A stretch of DNA of 64,000 nucleotides from Anabaena sp. PCC 7108 (GTDB lineage: Bacteria > Cyanobacteriota > Cyanobacteriia > Cyanobacteriales > Nostocaceae): the NCBI RefSeq assembly GCF_000332135.1, contig NZ_KB235896.1:5153356-5217355 (forward strand), written 5' to 3'. Positions 9,118-18,587 of the stretch are shown piece by piece. The stretch's first letter is position 1. The number at the start of each line of letters is the position of its first letter. A program made the translations under genes and the position numbers. The notes below the pieces were generated by a model, which saw only the letters and a program-made list of their open reading frames with translations, searched no databases and was not told the DNA's origin.

Positions 9118-9787
9118 ATATTTGAGTTATCTGTATGTGAGAATATTTTTTATAGCATGAATATCAAGTTTAAAAAGAGCTTTATTTAGCATTTTTCTAA
9201 ACTTTACAGTAACGACACAATTATTTTGCTCGTTGCTAAGACAAGCAGAAACCATTTGTGAGAAAATACACAGATGAAAATCCTTGCTTTGCAACTGTTC
9301 TAGGCTTTATTTATTTTAAAGTATCCTTTATAACTGATATAGCTTTGCTATTCCAGTTTCTAACAATGTCCTTCTCAAGCAATTCTTATTTTTAGGTTTC
9401 ATGACATTACAACCCTTGCACCAAAAAGGGTTGATAATTTTTTAACGACTCTAGGGATAGCTGAAATGACACAAGATCCTTACAGGATAGGAGTCGCTGA
9501 TTTTCATATATTTTTATCTCAACAATAAAAATATACTTTACTCCGCTCAAATCATCTGACTTAAAGATGTTTGTATAAAAACCCATCACAAGTATAACTT
9601 TTTATATCTATGTGAGACAAATTTTAGCGAAAAGTATACATAAGTTAACATAATCGGATTTTTTGAAAAAAATTTTCCTAATACCTTGCATTTTTACTGC
9701 TGGTGTGATTATCTTATATACATATACCTCTATGTGAGATATACAGATAAGTCTCAAGTCAACAGCTAATATTAGGGGGTAACTAAT
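9118..9787. other. 670-bp intergenic region without convincing gene
   Basis: This AT-rich stretch separates two gene groups and contains no ORF with protein-like composition. It holds a stem-loop (arms AACCCTT 9411-9417 and AAGGGTT 9426-9432) followed by a T-run, and three copies of TATGTGAGA near 9132, 9609 and 9730. The last copy is some 50 bp before the ATG of the small gene at 9788, so a regulatory role is possible but unproven. Confidence 0.5.
9411..9443 (+). terminator. Terminator-like stem-loop in intergenic region
   Basis: Seven-base arms AACCCTT/AAGGGTT with an 8-nt loop are followed after GATAA by six T residues. No plus-strand protein gene precedes it within this intergenic region, so if it is a terminator it would end a small RNA or antisense transcript. 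The stem is short and this is only a candidate. Confidence 0.35.
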
Positions 9788-10147
9788 ATGACCAGTTTTT
9801 TAGGACTGCCAGACTTTATCAGGAGTTCTAATACTATCAAAAGTGTCTTAAAGATAGGAGAACAATCCCCAGAAATTTTAGCCAAACCTAAACAATTGTA
9901 TGCAGTTGAGTTACCATCGGTCTTTTCGCACCTAATTATTCTATTGATTGAAACTTTGTCGGAAACTCAACACGGTCAGTTAACGATCTCTAGTAAAAAG
10001 GGGAAATACGAAACTATAATAGAGCTAAGTGGTCATATTAGCCACCGTTACACTTTGAGTCAACAAGAATTGGAAGAAATCCAACAACTACACGACCAAA
10101 TTCTCGAAACTTGGATAGCTTGTAGGCACTACCAAAATAAAAAATAA
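9788..10147 (+). CDS. Hypothetical protein, 119 aa
   Basis: It starts at ATG 9788 with a good purine-rich site (TTAGGGGGT) 9 bp upstream. The protein is soluble: a central hydrophobic helix (VFSHLIILLIETL), a beta-rich middle (GQLTISSKKGKYETIIELSG) and a charged helical end (QQELEEIQQLHDQILETW). I recognise no family. It is the first of three small plus-strand genes in a gene-poor zone; spacing of 230 bp and a stem-loop to the next gene suggest it is transcribed by itself. Confidence 0.65.
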   Translation: MTSFLGLPDFIRSSNTIKSVLKIGEQSPEILAKPKQLYAVELPSVFSHLIILLIETLSETQHGQLTISSKKGKYETIIELSGHISHRYTLSQQELEEIQQLHDQILETWIACRHYQNKK

Positions 10148-10269
10148 TGCTCCCCATTACCACAGCTATCTACAGGTTATGAAGACTGGTAGCTTAATGA
10201 AGTCATTCACACAATTCAATATCTAATTTTCTGAAGACATTTGGCTTTTGATAAATGAGAAGTTTACAA

Positions 10270-10301
10270 GCCGGTAGTGTATTTTTACACGCCGGGTTTT
10301 T
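10270..10301 (+). terminator. Rho-independent terminator
   Basis: A stem with outer arms GCCGG/CCGGG and inner arms GTGTA/TACAC around a T-rich loop (about 10270-10295) is followed by TTTTT. It lies about 120 bp after the 119-aa gene and before the next small gene, consistent with ending that transcript. Confidence 0.6.
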
Positions 10302-10395
10302 GCGTAGGTTTTTCTATTCCTTAGACAATTCTATGCACAGCAATAAACAGAATTAAAAATTTCTTGTTCAACTTTGATAAAGACAGGAGAAAAGT

Positions 10396-10635
10396 ATGAA
10401 AACTAATCGCAAAGATAACCAAAACCTGCTGTTGACTTTGACTGGAAGAGGATTGAAGTATTTTCTATTAACTATATTCGGTTTTGCGATGGCTTTTATT
10501 GTATTTCATGTTTGTGGTGCATCCACAATTGCTGAAACTTTGCTATCTTTCGGTGTTTTTGTCTCTTTTTCGCGGGTTGCTATCTTGCTATTCTGCTTGT
10601 TTTCAATCACTATGATTTGGGAATCTTGGAGTTAA
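10396..10635 (+). CDS. Small two-helix membrane protein, 79 aa
   Basis: The start at ATG 10396 is supported by GACAGGAGAAAAGT just upstream. After a short basic N-terminus (KTNRKDNQ) come two predicted membrane segments, roughly residues 24-45 (YFLLTIFGFAMAFIVFHV) and 52-75 (SFGVFVSFSRVAILLFCLFS). No catalytic motif or known family is recognised. Its neighbours are two other small orphan proteins, one also with a membrane segment. Confidence 0.6.
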   Translation: MKTNRKDNQNLLLTLTGRGLKYFLLTIFGFAMAFIVFHVCGASTIAETLLSFGVFVSFSRVAILLFCLFSITMIWESWS

Positions 10636-10715
10636 TCTAACTTACATATCTGCTTGAGATATTAACTGTGGTTTTTTTTCTGAGTTAAAGGCTTTAAATT
10701 ACAGGAGGTGATATC

Positions 10716-10901
10716 ATGTCAGATAATGGCAATGGCATCAAAGGTGAAATACTGTCACCAATTTTAGTCATGTTAGTTATGGGATCAATATCTTTAGCTA
10801 TTGTGAATGAAAATAATCATCTTGCTTATTTTGATCTTGTAAAAATAGCAATGGTCTACAGCTTTGGCTCTCACAAATCTAAAGATAAACCAAAAAAGTA
10901 A
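10716..10901 (+). CDS. Small membrane protein, 61 aa
   Basis: It has the strongest ribosome binding site of the neighbourhood (ACAGGAGGTGATATC before ATG 10716), which argues for a real gene despite its size. One hydrophobic segment (ILSPILVMLVMGSISLAIV, about residues 11-29) is followed by a polar region and a lysine-rich end (SHKSKDKPKK). Function unknown. It follows the 79-aa gene by 80 bp on the same strand and may be cotranscribed with it. Confidence 0.6.
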   Translation: MSDNGNGIKGEILSPILVMLVMGSISLAIVNENNHLAYFDLVKIAMVYSFGSHKSKDKPKK

Positions 10902-10960
10902 TCCAGAAATGAGATAGATAAGTTTTTTCAATTTCTAGTAATTATCTAAAAGGTTGAGTC

Positions 10961-11010
10961 GAGTGGGGATATTATTCCCCGCCCTTCTCAGTTTAAATCT
11001 GGGCGTACGA
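10961..11010. other. Clustered stem-loops downstream of small genes
   Basis: A perfect hairpin GGGGA/TCCCC (10965-10969 with 10976-10980) is directly followed by a second one, CGCCC/GGGCG (10980-10984 with 11001-11005). The first could serve as a terminator for the small membrane protein gene, but it has no T-run. A second similar set lies at 21505-21622. The arrangement could be a structured RNA or the worn end of an insertion element. Confidence 0.4.
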
Positions 11011-11161
11011 CTTTCACTTCGGTAGACTAAGATTGAGTGAACCCACAATAAAACTACAACCAGGAATTAACACCAGTTCTAGTTCAATCTATAACTATAC
11101 ACGTCCCTTAAATAATTACCTAAAAGCTTGAATCGCTTGGTTTTGGCTGATTTTATTAAAA

Positions 11162-11233
<72 letters not shown>

Positions 11234-11352
11234 ACACTCACAACTACCTACATTAGCAGAAATTAGCCGAAATTGCATCATCTAATCAAAAGTTTTTTGA
11301 AAATTTGCGCTAATCCATGATTGGATAGGACAGAAGCCTGTCCTATTTTGAT

Positions 11353-11955
11353 TCAAGCATCAGGAGTTAATTTGACTTCATCAGCAAAATTACCCCAGCG
11401 GACAAAGTAAAACGGTCCAGCAACAGAACCCCAAACTTGTTCATCTGTATCGGGATTTCGTCCTCTGTCGCGGCTGATAAATTTTTCACCATCAATTTCA
11501 AAATCACTATCCAAATAGGTTGTTTGCCCCTTGCGGACAACGATACAGCCCTTTCCTGGTTCGACTGTACCTTTGAAGTTGCTACCAGTCCACTCGACAA
11601 TCATGTTACAGCCAGAGAGCTTCTCTAAGCGATCGCTCGTCAACTTACTCAAACGTGGTAAATCACGGGATGCACCGTAAAAGTCTTTTTCGTTTTTGAC
11701 AGTGTAATTTTCAATCTGGATGTTTTCATTTGTTGCCGTCAACTTCAATACCCGTAATCTATAAGGGTCATTGAGCATATAATCATAAGCCTGTTCTACA
11801 AACAAACTTACCCCTGATAGAAGTGAGTAAGGAAGAGGACGCATACATACACGAATATGGGCAAAAAAAGCCGGATTCTCAAAAACTTGGGACTGGTTGC
11901 TAAAATCAGCTGCCATCCACCGCGCTAAAGAGGCAATATCTGTAGAATGAGTCAT
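11353..11955 (-). CDS. cpcT: CpeT/CpcT-family phycobiliprotein chromophore lyase
   Basis: About 200 residues from MTHSTDIASLARWMAADFSN, matching the CpeT/CpcT family over its whole length. CpcT attaches phycocyanobilin to the beta-subunit Cys near position 153-155 of phycocyanin and phycoerythrocyanin, in phycobilisome assembly. Visible family landmarks are the N-terminal helix LARWMAADFSNQ, the MRPLPYSLL strand and the GCNMIVEWTG segment. The frame opens further upstream to 11985, but the family begins at the methionine at 11955. The gene stands alone between tRNA-Cys and the pst operon. CpcT versus another CpeT-like lyase is judged from overall resemblance. Confidence 0.8.
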   Translation of the reverse strand: MTHSTDIASLARWMAADFSNQSQVFENPAFFAHIRVCMRPLPYSLLSGVSLFVEQAYDYMLNDPYRLRVLKLTATNENIQIENYTVKNEKDFYGASRDLPRLSKLTSDRLEKLSGCNMIVEWTGSNFKGTVEPGKGCIVVRKGQTTYLDSDFEIDGEKFISRDRGRNPDTDEQVWGSVAGPFYFVRWGNFADEVKLTPDA

Positions 11956-12082
11956 AGGAATTTTGGATTTTGGATTGTGGTACACAGGCTAAAAATCGCC
12001 CAAAACACATATTGGCTAATTTTAAACCTTTGTGTGTCACTGGAACAGTGCTGAGTAGTGAGTAACGAGTATCAACACCTTC

Positions 12083-12173
12083 AGGACTTACGCAAAATAT
12101 CTCTCAAAGCCTCTTTTCTCTGTGAACTCTGTGCCTCTGTGGTTCGTTTTTCCTTCAGGTGTGCGTAAGTCCT
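12083..12173. mobile_element. MITE-like element with AGGACTTACGCA ends
   Basis: A 91-bp element bounded by perfect 12-bp terminal inverted repeats AGGACTTACGCA (12083-12094) and TGCGTAAGTCCT (12162-12173). The inside holds a CTCTGTG-rich sequence of the type seen as dispersed repeats in cyanobacteria and related to the inside of the element at 25352. No ORF is present and I see no clear target duplication. It shares its ends with 21643-21789. Confidence 0.7.
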
Positions 12174-12210
12174 AACGTTATCCAACCAAAATCTCAAATC
12201 CAAAAAAGAA

Positions 12211-12990
12211 TTAACCGAAACGCCCAGCCACATAATCACGGGTACGGTTATCTAGAGGGTTACGAAAAATTTGACCTGTAGAGCCAAATTCTACCATCTG
12301 GCCAATACGACTTTCATCGGTGCTAAAGAAAGCTGTGAAATCAGAGACACGGGTTGCTTGTTGCATATTATGGGTAACAATTGCGATCGTTAACTCAGAC
12401 TTCAATCCGTGAATTAGTTCCTCAACTTTCAATGTAGCAATAGGGTCAAGGGCTGAACAAGGTTCATCCATTAACAAAACTTTTGGTTTTACAGCTAAAG
12501 CACGGGCTATACAAAGACGCTGCTGTTGTCCACCAGAAAGCCCTAGTGCAGATTTATCTAATTTATCTTTTACCTCATTCCAAAGCGCCGCACCTTTAAG
12601 AGCAGATTCAACAATTTCATCTAATTCTGCTTTCGGACACCTACCTGCTATTCTCACACCATAGGCGACATTTTCATAAATGCTAATTGGGAAAGGATTG
12701 GGTTTTTGAAACACCATGCCAATTTCTCGACGTAGGCTATTTATATTGATACGAGGATCATAAATATTTTGCCCAAAAAACTCTATACTTCCCTCAACTT
12801 TTACCTTACCTTCTAATTCACTAATGCGATTGAGGGTTTTAATAAAAGTAGATTTACCGCAACCACTAGGACCAATAATTGCAGTGACTTGGTTCTTACA
12901 GATATCTAGTGATATCCCTTCAATAGCTTTAGAATTTCCGTAGTAAAAACTGAGATTTTTGACTTTGATCGCTGGAACTAGGTTACTCAT
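12211..12990 (-). CDS. pstB: Phosphate ABC transporter ATP-binding protein PstB
   Basis: About 259 residues from [18 protein letters not shown]. It powers high-affinity phosphate uptake by the PstSCAB complex at the inner membrane. Walker [10 protein letters not shown], the PstB-typical [18 protein letters not shown], signature [15 protein letters not shown] and Walker B VLLMDEP are all present. The frame opens at TTG 13023, but ATG 12990 fits the family start better. It is the last gene of the minus-strand operon pstS-pstC-pstA-pstB, just after pstA. Confidence 0.95.
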   Translation of the reverse strand: MSNLVPAIKVKNLSFYYGNSKAIEGISLDICKNQVTAIIGPSGCGKSTFIKTLNRISELEGKVKVEGSIEFFGQNIYDPRININSLRREIGMVFQKPNPFPISIYENVAYGVRIAGRCPKAELDEIVESALKGAALWNEVKDKLDKSALGLSGGQQQRLCIARALAVKPKVLLMDEPCSALDPIATLKVEELIHGLKSELTIAIVTHNMQQATRVSDFTAFFSTDESRIGQMVEFGSTGQIFRNPLDNRTRDYVAGRFG

Positions 12991-13028
12991 ACTTGGTACA
13001 TGAATGCTTGGTCTGGAAAACAAATTTT

Positions 13029-13910
13029 TTACTTTAACCTGCTTTTGCTACTCAATAAGCGGGAAACAAGGCTGAAAAATAAAGATAAACTCAGTAAGAT
13101 TATAGAGGTAGTCCACACTAATTGGTTGATTTTTGGATCAGGGTTATTGTAGAGGTTAAAAATTAATACTGGTAGGGAAGCCGTAGGACTCAGTAATCCA
13201 TCTGACCAATTTTGACTAAATAAAGCAGTAAAAATTAGTGGTGCTGTTTCACCAGCAGCGCGAGCAATTGCTAAGGAAATACCTGTAGTAATACCCGGTA
13301 TAGCCGCAGCCAGAACAATCCGAAACGTAGTTTGGAAGCGAGTTCCCCCTAAAGCAGCAGAAGCCAGGCGTTGCTGAATGGGAATCAGTTTTAAAGCTTC
13401 CTCTGTTGTCAATACAATAACTGGGAGCATGATCACAGCTAAAGCAAAGCCTCCAGCAAAAGCGCTAAACTGTTTAGTAGCTAGAACAACCACTCCATAA
13501 GCAAACATACCTACAACGATTGAGGGAACACCTGTGAGGATAGAGTTAATGAAACGAACAAAATTAGTAATTTGATTAGTGCGTCCAAATTCTGCTAAAA
13601 AGATGCCTGTCATTATCCCTACAGGAATGCTCAACATTGCACCAATACCTACCATGAGTATAGTACCCAAGATGGCATTGGCAAACCCGTTTTCAATTAA
13701 TGGCTTGAAAAACATATCTGGTCTTAAACCAGATAGTCCCCGTTCCATAATTTCCCATAAAATTGATAACAAAGGAAAGAATGCTAATAAACTCAATCCA
13801 AAAGAAACTGCATTCATTACATAAGTAAATAAACGCCGTTGGTTTGTCAAAGGATCGAGTAATTTTTCGGCTAGAGAGTTATCTATTTCGGAATTTAGAT
13901 ATTCATTCAT
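13029..13910 (-). CDS. pstA: Phosphate ABC transporter permease PstA
   Basis: 293 residues with six expected membrane segments and the binding-protein-dependent permease signature around [20 protein letters not shown]. It forms the membrane channel with PstC and couples to PstB. The N-terminus ([16 protein letters not shown]) is polar, followed by a first helix [17 protein letters not shown]. It sits 47 bp after pstC and 38 bp before the ATG of pstB, in the pst operon. Confidence 0.93.
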   Translation of the reverse strand: MNEYLNSEIDNSLAEKLLDPLTNQRRLFTYVMNAVSFGLSLLAFFPLLSILWEIMERGLSGLRPDMFFKPLIENGFANAILGTILMVGIGAMLSIPVGIMTGIFLAEFGRTNQITNFVRFINSILTGVPSIVVGMFAYGVVVLATKQFSAFAGGFALAVIMLPVIVLTTEEALKLIPIQQRLASAALGGTRFQTTFRIVLAAAIPGITTGISLAIARAAGETAPLIFTALFSQNWSDGLLSPTASLPVLIFNLYNNPDPKINQLVWTTSIILLSLSLFFSLVSRLLSSKSRLK

Positions 13911-13957
13911 ATCAAGTTTGTATTTGTGATTTTCAACAATGATAGAGTGTTTATTTC

Positions 13958-14950
13958 CTATTTATTTTTATTGCCTACCCATTGCACTAACAGCACAGCA
14001 CCAATATTAACTAATAGAGTTAAGGCAAACAAAATCAAGCCTAAATAGCTTAATGCTCCAATGTGTAATCCTGGTTCAGCTTCAGCAAATTCATTAGCTA
14101 AAACGGCGGGAATTGTATAAGCTGGATCAAGTAAAGATATGCTGATTTGAGGAGAATTCCCAATCACCATTGTTACTGCCATTGTCTCACCGAGTGCGCG
14201 TCCCAAAGCCAGCATTGCTGCACTCACCATACCCGAAAATCCTGCTGGTAGTAAAACGCGAAAAATTGTCTCCCAACGGGTGCTACCTAAAGCCATAGAT
14301 GCGCTACGTAATTCTTTAGGAATAACCATCAAGACATCACGAGAAATCGCTGCCATTGTTGGCAAAATCATGATGGAAAGAATTATTCCCGCAGTCAACA
14401 TATTATTTCCTGCTGGAGCTTGGGTATTAAATAGAGGTATAAACTTTAAAATTATACTTAACCATGTTTCTAGAGGTTCTAAAATGGGAATAAACACAAA
14501 AATTCCCCATAAGCCAATAATGACACTAGGGATAGCAGCAATTAATTCGACTACAAAAGCAATAATATTTTTGACCACATCTGGTAAAAAGTCTTCACTT
14601 GTTACCAAGGCTACTGATATACCTATAGGCACAGTTAAGAAAATAGCGATCGCACTGCTGACTATAGTTCCATATATATAAGGTAAGGCACCAAATATCT
14701 GATTACCTGTATCCCAATCTTGACCCCACAAAAAACCGAATCCAAACTTAGCAATTGCTGGTCGAGCTTCTTTAAAAATTACCCAAGTCATTACAAATAA
14801 TATTGCTACAGTGATGGTAGCAAACAAATAAACTAAAAACGTAAATCCTTGGTCAAATTGGAAACCAGCGCCGCCAGTAGCTGTTAAATTTACATTTTCA
14901 CTGCTTAAATTACGTGAATTGTTATCGCTTGGTTCAAATAAATTAGTCAT
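13958..14950 (-). CDS. pstC: Phosphate ABC transporter permease PstC
   Basis: 330 residues; the second permease of the Pst complex. About 20 polar N-terminal residues precede the first helix (FLVYLFATITVAILFVM). The family motif for coupling to the ATPase is visible in VPKELRSASMALGSTRWETI-like sequence (residues about 220-240) followed by ALGRALGETMAVTMVIG. The gene follows pstS by about 88 bp and precedes pstA by 47 bp. Confidence 0.94.
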   Translation of the reverse strand: MTNLFEPSDNNSRNLSSENVNLTATGGAGFQFDQGFTFLVYLFATITVAILFVMTWVIFKEARPAIAKFGFGFLWGQDWDTGNQIFGALPYIYGTIVSSAIAIFLTVPIGISVALVTSEDFLPDVVKNIIAFVVELIAAIPSVIIGLWGIFVFIPILEPLETWLSIILKFIPLFNTQAPAGNNMLTAGIILSIMILPTMAAISRDVLMVIPKELRSASMALGSTRWETIFRVLLPAGFSGMVSAAMLALGRALGETMAVTMVIGNSPQISISLLDPAYTIPAVLANEFAEAEPGLHIGALSYLGLILFALTLLVNIGAVLLVQWVGNKNK

Positions 14951-15038
14951 ATTTTACAAAAAAAATCATCATATTTTAATGCCAGTAGAGTGAGTAATCC
15001 TCACTCTACTCAAACGAAGTCAGCAGAGATATTACAAA

Positions 15039-16079
15039 TTACTTAACGGTGCTATTTACTGTCTGTAGCACACGGTTGACAACATCATTAGGAATTTTGG
15101 TGTAATTTAGGTCATCATTAAATTGTTGACCATCTTTGAGTACCCAATTAATCCATTTCTTAATAGCTTCAGCTTTAGCAGGAGTAGAATACTGATTGTA
15201 AACCATCATCCAAGTCAGACCAACAATAGGATAACCCTGTCCAGGATCTCCGACAAAAACGCGATAGTTACTGGGAAAAGTCACTGTAGATAACGCAGAG
15301 TTAGCAGCTTGCAAAGAAGGAGCCACAAATTCTCCTTTCTTGTTTTGTAATTCTGCTGATTTTAAGTTGTTTTTAGTAGCGTAGTCATATTCAACATAAC
15401 CAATAGATCCAGGAGTACGGGATACTAAAGCCGCTACACCAGGATTACCCTTACCTTTGAGAACGTTTTTTAAAGTCCATTTGGGAGCAGTATTAGCACC
15501 AATTCTTCCCTTGAAATAACCACTAATAGCACTCAAATGGTTAGTAAAAATGAAAGTTGTCCCACTTCCATCAGCACGAACTACAAATTTAATGGGTTGA
15601 TTTGGTAAATTTACACCGGGATTATCAGCTTTAATTTTTGCGTCGTCCCATTTGGTGATTTGTCCAGAAAAAATTTCTGGGAGGGTTTTGCGAGACAATC
15701 TCAGTTTGCTAACGCCGGGTAAATTGTAAACAACAGAAACAGCACCACCTGCTGTAGGTACTAAAATGACACCTTTTTTAACTTTGGCGATTTCATCATC
15801 TTTCATAGCCGCATCACTAGCACCAAAATCAACGGTTCCAGCAATGGTCTGACGAATTCCACCACCACTACCAATTGCTTGGTAGTTAATTTTTAATTCA
15901 GGATGTTTCTTTTTAACTTCACGAGCATAACGTTCGTAAAGAGGAGCCGGAAAAGTTGCTCCTGCACCATTGAGTGTTTCAGCTTGAGCAGTTGCTGTTA
16001 AAACAGGACTAAGTGCTACAGCCCCTGTTAGCACTGAAAAAGTCACTACACGGTTCAATATGGGGGTTAAAAAAGTCAT
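15039..16079 (-). CDS. pstS: Periplasmic phosphate-binding protein PstS
   Basis: 346 residues with a Sec signal peptide (about 1-33, cleavage near ATAQAE) and mature start ETLNGAGATFPAPLYERYA. It captures phosphate in the periplasm and delivers it to PstC/PstA. Phosphate-contact motifs GAGATFPAP, GSGGGIRQ and RADGSGTT are present. ATG 16079 has AGAGG five bases upstream. It is the first gene of the pst operon, and the Pho box-like array lies 70-120 bp upstream, so induction by phosphate starvation is expected. Confidence 0.95.
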   Translation of the reverse strand: MTFLTPILNRVVTFSVLTGAVALSPVLTATAQAETLNGAGATFPAPLYERYAREVKKKHPELKINYQAIGSGGGIRQTIAGTVDFGASDAAMKDDEIAKVKKGVILVPTAGGAVSVVYNLPGVSKLRLSRKTLPEIFSGQITKWDDAKIKADNPGVNLPNQPIKFVVRADGSGTTFIFTNHLSAISGYFKGRIGANTAPKWTLKNVLKGKGNPGVAALVSRTPGSIGYVEYDYATKNNLKSAELQNKKGEFVAPSLQAANSALSTVTFPSNYRVFVGDPGQGYPIVGLTWMMVYNQYSTPAKAEAIKKWINWVLKDGQQFNDDLNYTKIPNDVVNRVLQTVNSTVK

Positions 16080-16148
16080 ACTACCTCTGAATTTAAGGAA
16101 TACTTTCCTGATGGAATCACAGCCTTAAACAAAGTTGATACTTTATAG

Positions 16149-16196
16149 TTAAAATAAACTTAACAAAAGTTAAAGAAAGCATTAAACTATGTTTAA
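16149..16196 (-). promoter_or_regulatory. Candidate Pho box array upstream of pstS
   Basis: TTAA blocks occur at 16149, 16160, 16170, 16182 and 16193, spaced 11, 10, 12 and 11 bp, with flanks such as TTTAAC and GTTAAG on the minus strand. Cyanobacterial PhoB/SphR sites are tandem 8-bp repeats with TTAA cores at 11-bp intervals, so this is the expected arrangement in the expected place, 70-117 bp before the pstS start codon. Confidence 0.65.
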
Positions 16197-16454
16197 AATT
16201 ATGCCTTAAGGAGTAGGTACTGTTTGCCCCAAATTAGACCTCTTGCAGAATTAATTAATGTTATGGTGCGCTACTACCTTCATTTTAGATACAAGTCAGA
16301 GTTACAAGGATAGGGTATTATTTGCGATCATAAGGAATACCCAAAAATACATAAAAACTAAAGCTTTTTAACATATCACATAAACAATAATGTCAGAGGT
16401 TTATTATTGATTGACAGGTCTAATTTTGATTGGTAATGGCAAATAGCAGGAATA

Positions 16455-16946
16455 TTACAACTGAAACGAAGCCGTTAACGCCACCGCTAAAGCATCTGCC
16501 GCATCATCAGGCTTAGGAATCTCATCTAAATCCAACTCCCGCATCACAGCATCTTGGACTTCTGCCTTATCCGCTTTACCATAATTTGTTAAAGCTTGTT
16601 TAATTTGCGGAGGAGCAAATTCCACATAAGGAAGCTTACGTTGTCCCAAAACTAACATCAGCACACCCCTAGCCTGTGCAACAACAATAGTATTTGCCAT
16701 ACGATAGAAGAATAATTTTTCAATTGCCACCAAATCAGGTTGCAACTCCTCCATTAGCATATGTAAATCGTCAAATAAAATACATAAGCGCTGTACCATA
16801 TTATCATCTGCTGAAGTACGAATTACCCCAAAATCTACCATCTGTACTGTTGTGTCTTGTATTTTACCTTGACTTCGTTGCCAATTAATTGCCCCAAATC
16901 CGACAGTTGCTAGTCCTGGATCTATTCCTAAAATTCGCTTTTTCAT
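16455..16946 (-). CDS. ruvC: Crossover junction endodeoxyribonuclease RuvC
   Basis: 163 residues. RuvC resolves Holliday junctions after RuvAB branch migration in recombinational repair. The four acidic catalytic positions can be located: Asp in [14 protein letters not shown], Glu in [10 protein letters not shown], and two Asp in [13 protein letters not shown]. Length is normal. It stands alone, 268 bp from the divergent yvcK-like gene; a near-match to a cyanobacterial LexA box lies upstream. Confidence 0.95.
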   Translation of the reverse strand: MKKRILGIDPGLATVGFGAINWQRSQGKIQDTTVQMVDFGVIRTSADDNMVQRLCILFDDLHMLMEELQPDLVAIEKLFFYRMANTIVVAQARGVLMLVLGQRKLPYVEFAPPQIKQALTNYGKADKAEVQDAVMRELDLDEIPKPDDAADALAVALTASFQL

Positions 16947-17213
16947 AAAATCTACTTTCAGTCAACCGGGTGTTGTTTAATACGTAATCATCAGAAATGG
17001 TATTATTACTCATTGATGAAAAATTGCCACAATGAGTATTATCAAGCCAAAATCTCAAAAACCACACTAGTACAACTGTAAATACTGATATCTTTAATTA
17101 CTTGCTCCAAATATAAAGGAATTAAAAAATATCATGCTTCCAGGCTTGGTCTTCAAGGCAGGTGGTGTAGAGTTTCTGTTAAACATTGTTTGTCCCACTG
17201 TTCCCTATTAGGT

Positions 17214-18587
17214 ATGTCAATCGGTTTTCTTAGACAAGCCCTCAACGCCCTACAACTACAGTCGCATAGTCGCACCTCCCATCGAGTTAACCAGTGGTTT
17301 AAGTGGTTATCTCCCGGACTATCGGTGAAACGCTGGTTACTAATCAGTGTTGGGGGAGTTTTCTTGGCAAGTTTGGGGTTGGCTATTTGGATTAAGCTAA
17401 CCCCAATTTTTTGGGCGATAGAGTTGCTGAAGGGGTTTTTGGGATTCCTCGCTAACATTTTACCCAACTACATCAGCGGACCTTTTGTATTGCTGTGCGG
17501 CGTGTTATTAGTACTTTGGGGTCAATCCCGTACTGTAAGTTCAATTACTGAAGTATTGAGACCAGAAGGCGATGAGGAAGAACTGATAGATGTACTATTA
17601 GCCCATCGCCGTTTGTACCGGGGTCCAAAAATTGTAGTAATTGGTGGTGGTACTGGACTTTCGACTTTACTTAGAGGCTTAAAAACCTACAGTGCTAATA
17701 TTACCGCTATTGTTACCGTAGCTGATGACGGTGGTTCTTCTGGGCGTTTACGTCAAGAATTTGGCGTTTTACCTCCTGGAGATATTCGTAACTGTTTGGC
17801 TGCACTAGCAGATGAAGAAAAGTTATTAACAGAATTGTTTCAATATCGCTTTCGGGCAGGGGACGGATTAACTGGACACAGTTTTGGTAATTTGTTTTTA
17901 ACTGCCATGACTGATATTACTGGAGATTTAGAAAGGGCAGTTGCTGCTAGTTCCAAAGTGCTGGCTGTCAGAGGACAAGTTTTACCTGCCACTCTTAGCG
18001 ATGTACGCCTCTGGGCAGAATTGGCAGATGGCCGTCGCATTGAGGGTGAGTCTAGCATTCCCAAAGCAGGGGGAAAAATTGTAAAAATTGGCTGTATTCC
18101 TGAAAATCCGCCAGCTTTACCCTCAGCAATTAAGGCAATTAAAGAAGCTGATTACATTATTATTGGACCGGGTAGTCTTTACACGAGCTTAATACCTAAT
18201 ATGTTAGTTCCAGAAATTGCCGATGCGATCGCAGCTACAACTATTCCCCGCATCTATATCTGTAATATCATGACCCAACCGGGAGAAACAGATGGCTACA
18301 CAGTTGCTGAACATATTCAAGCTATTGATGCCGCTTGCGGTAACAGAAGGCTTTTTGATGCAGTACTAGTTCATAAAAAAACCCCTTCTGCCCAAGCCCT
18401 CATTCGCTATGCCCAACAAAATTCTCATCCCGTTTTTTTAGACAGGGAAGCAGTCACCAAGCTAGGACGACGAATTGTCCCCTCTAACATCTTGTATGAA
18501 GACGAAACCGGTTTTGTCCGCCACGACCCACAAAAACTAGCTAAGGTTTTATTGAAATGGTACAGTGGAGCGCAGCATGGGAAGTGA
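17214..18587 (+). CDS. YvcK/CofD-family protein with membrane anchor
   Basis: About 457 residues from [16 protein letters not shown]. Two hydrophobic segments (about residues 45-63 and 82-100) precede a cytoplasmic YvcK domain with [30 protein letters not shown] and [12 protein letters not shown] motifs. YvcK binds UDP-sugars in Gram-positive bacteria and influences cell-wall metabolism and growth on gluconeogenic sources; the cyanobacterial role is less clear. The frame opens at TTG 17190, but ATG 17214 (TTAGGT before it) is a better start. Directly downstream is an STRR array and then tsaE. Confidence 0.88.
   Translation: MSIGFLRQALNALQLQSHSRTSHRVNQWFKWLSPGLSVKRWLLISVGGVFLASLGLAIWIKLTPIFWAIELLKGFLGFLANILPNYISGPFVLLCGVLLVLWGQSRTVSSITEVLRPEGDEEELIDVLLAHRRLYRGPKIVVIGGGTGLSTLLRGLKTYSANITAIVTVADDGGSSGRLRQEFGVLPPGDIRNCLAALADEEKLLTELFQYRFRAGDGLTGHSFGNLFLTAMTDITGDLERAVAASSKVLAVRGQVLPATLSDVRLWAELADGRRIEGESSIPKAGGKIVKIGCIPENPPALPSAIKAIKEADYIIIGPGSLYTSLIPNMLVPEIADAIAATTIPRIYICNIMTQPGETDGYTVAEHIQAIDAACGNRRLFDAVLVHKKTPSAQALIRYAQQNSHPVFLDREAVTKLGRRIVPSNILYEDETGFVRHDPQKLAKVLLKWYSGAQHGK

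Noticed and set aside
9407-9589. Minus-strand ORF of 60 residues in the 9118-9787 gap
   Set aside because: No ribosome binding site and it overlaps a stem-loop; composition is that of AT-rich intergenic DNA.
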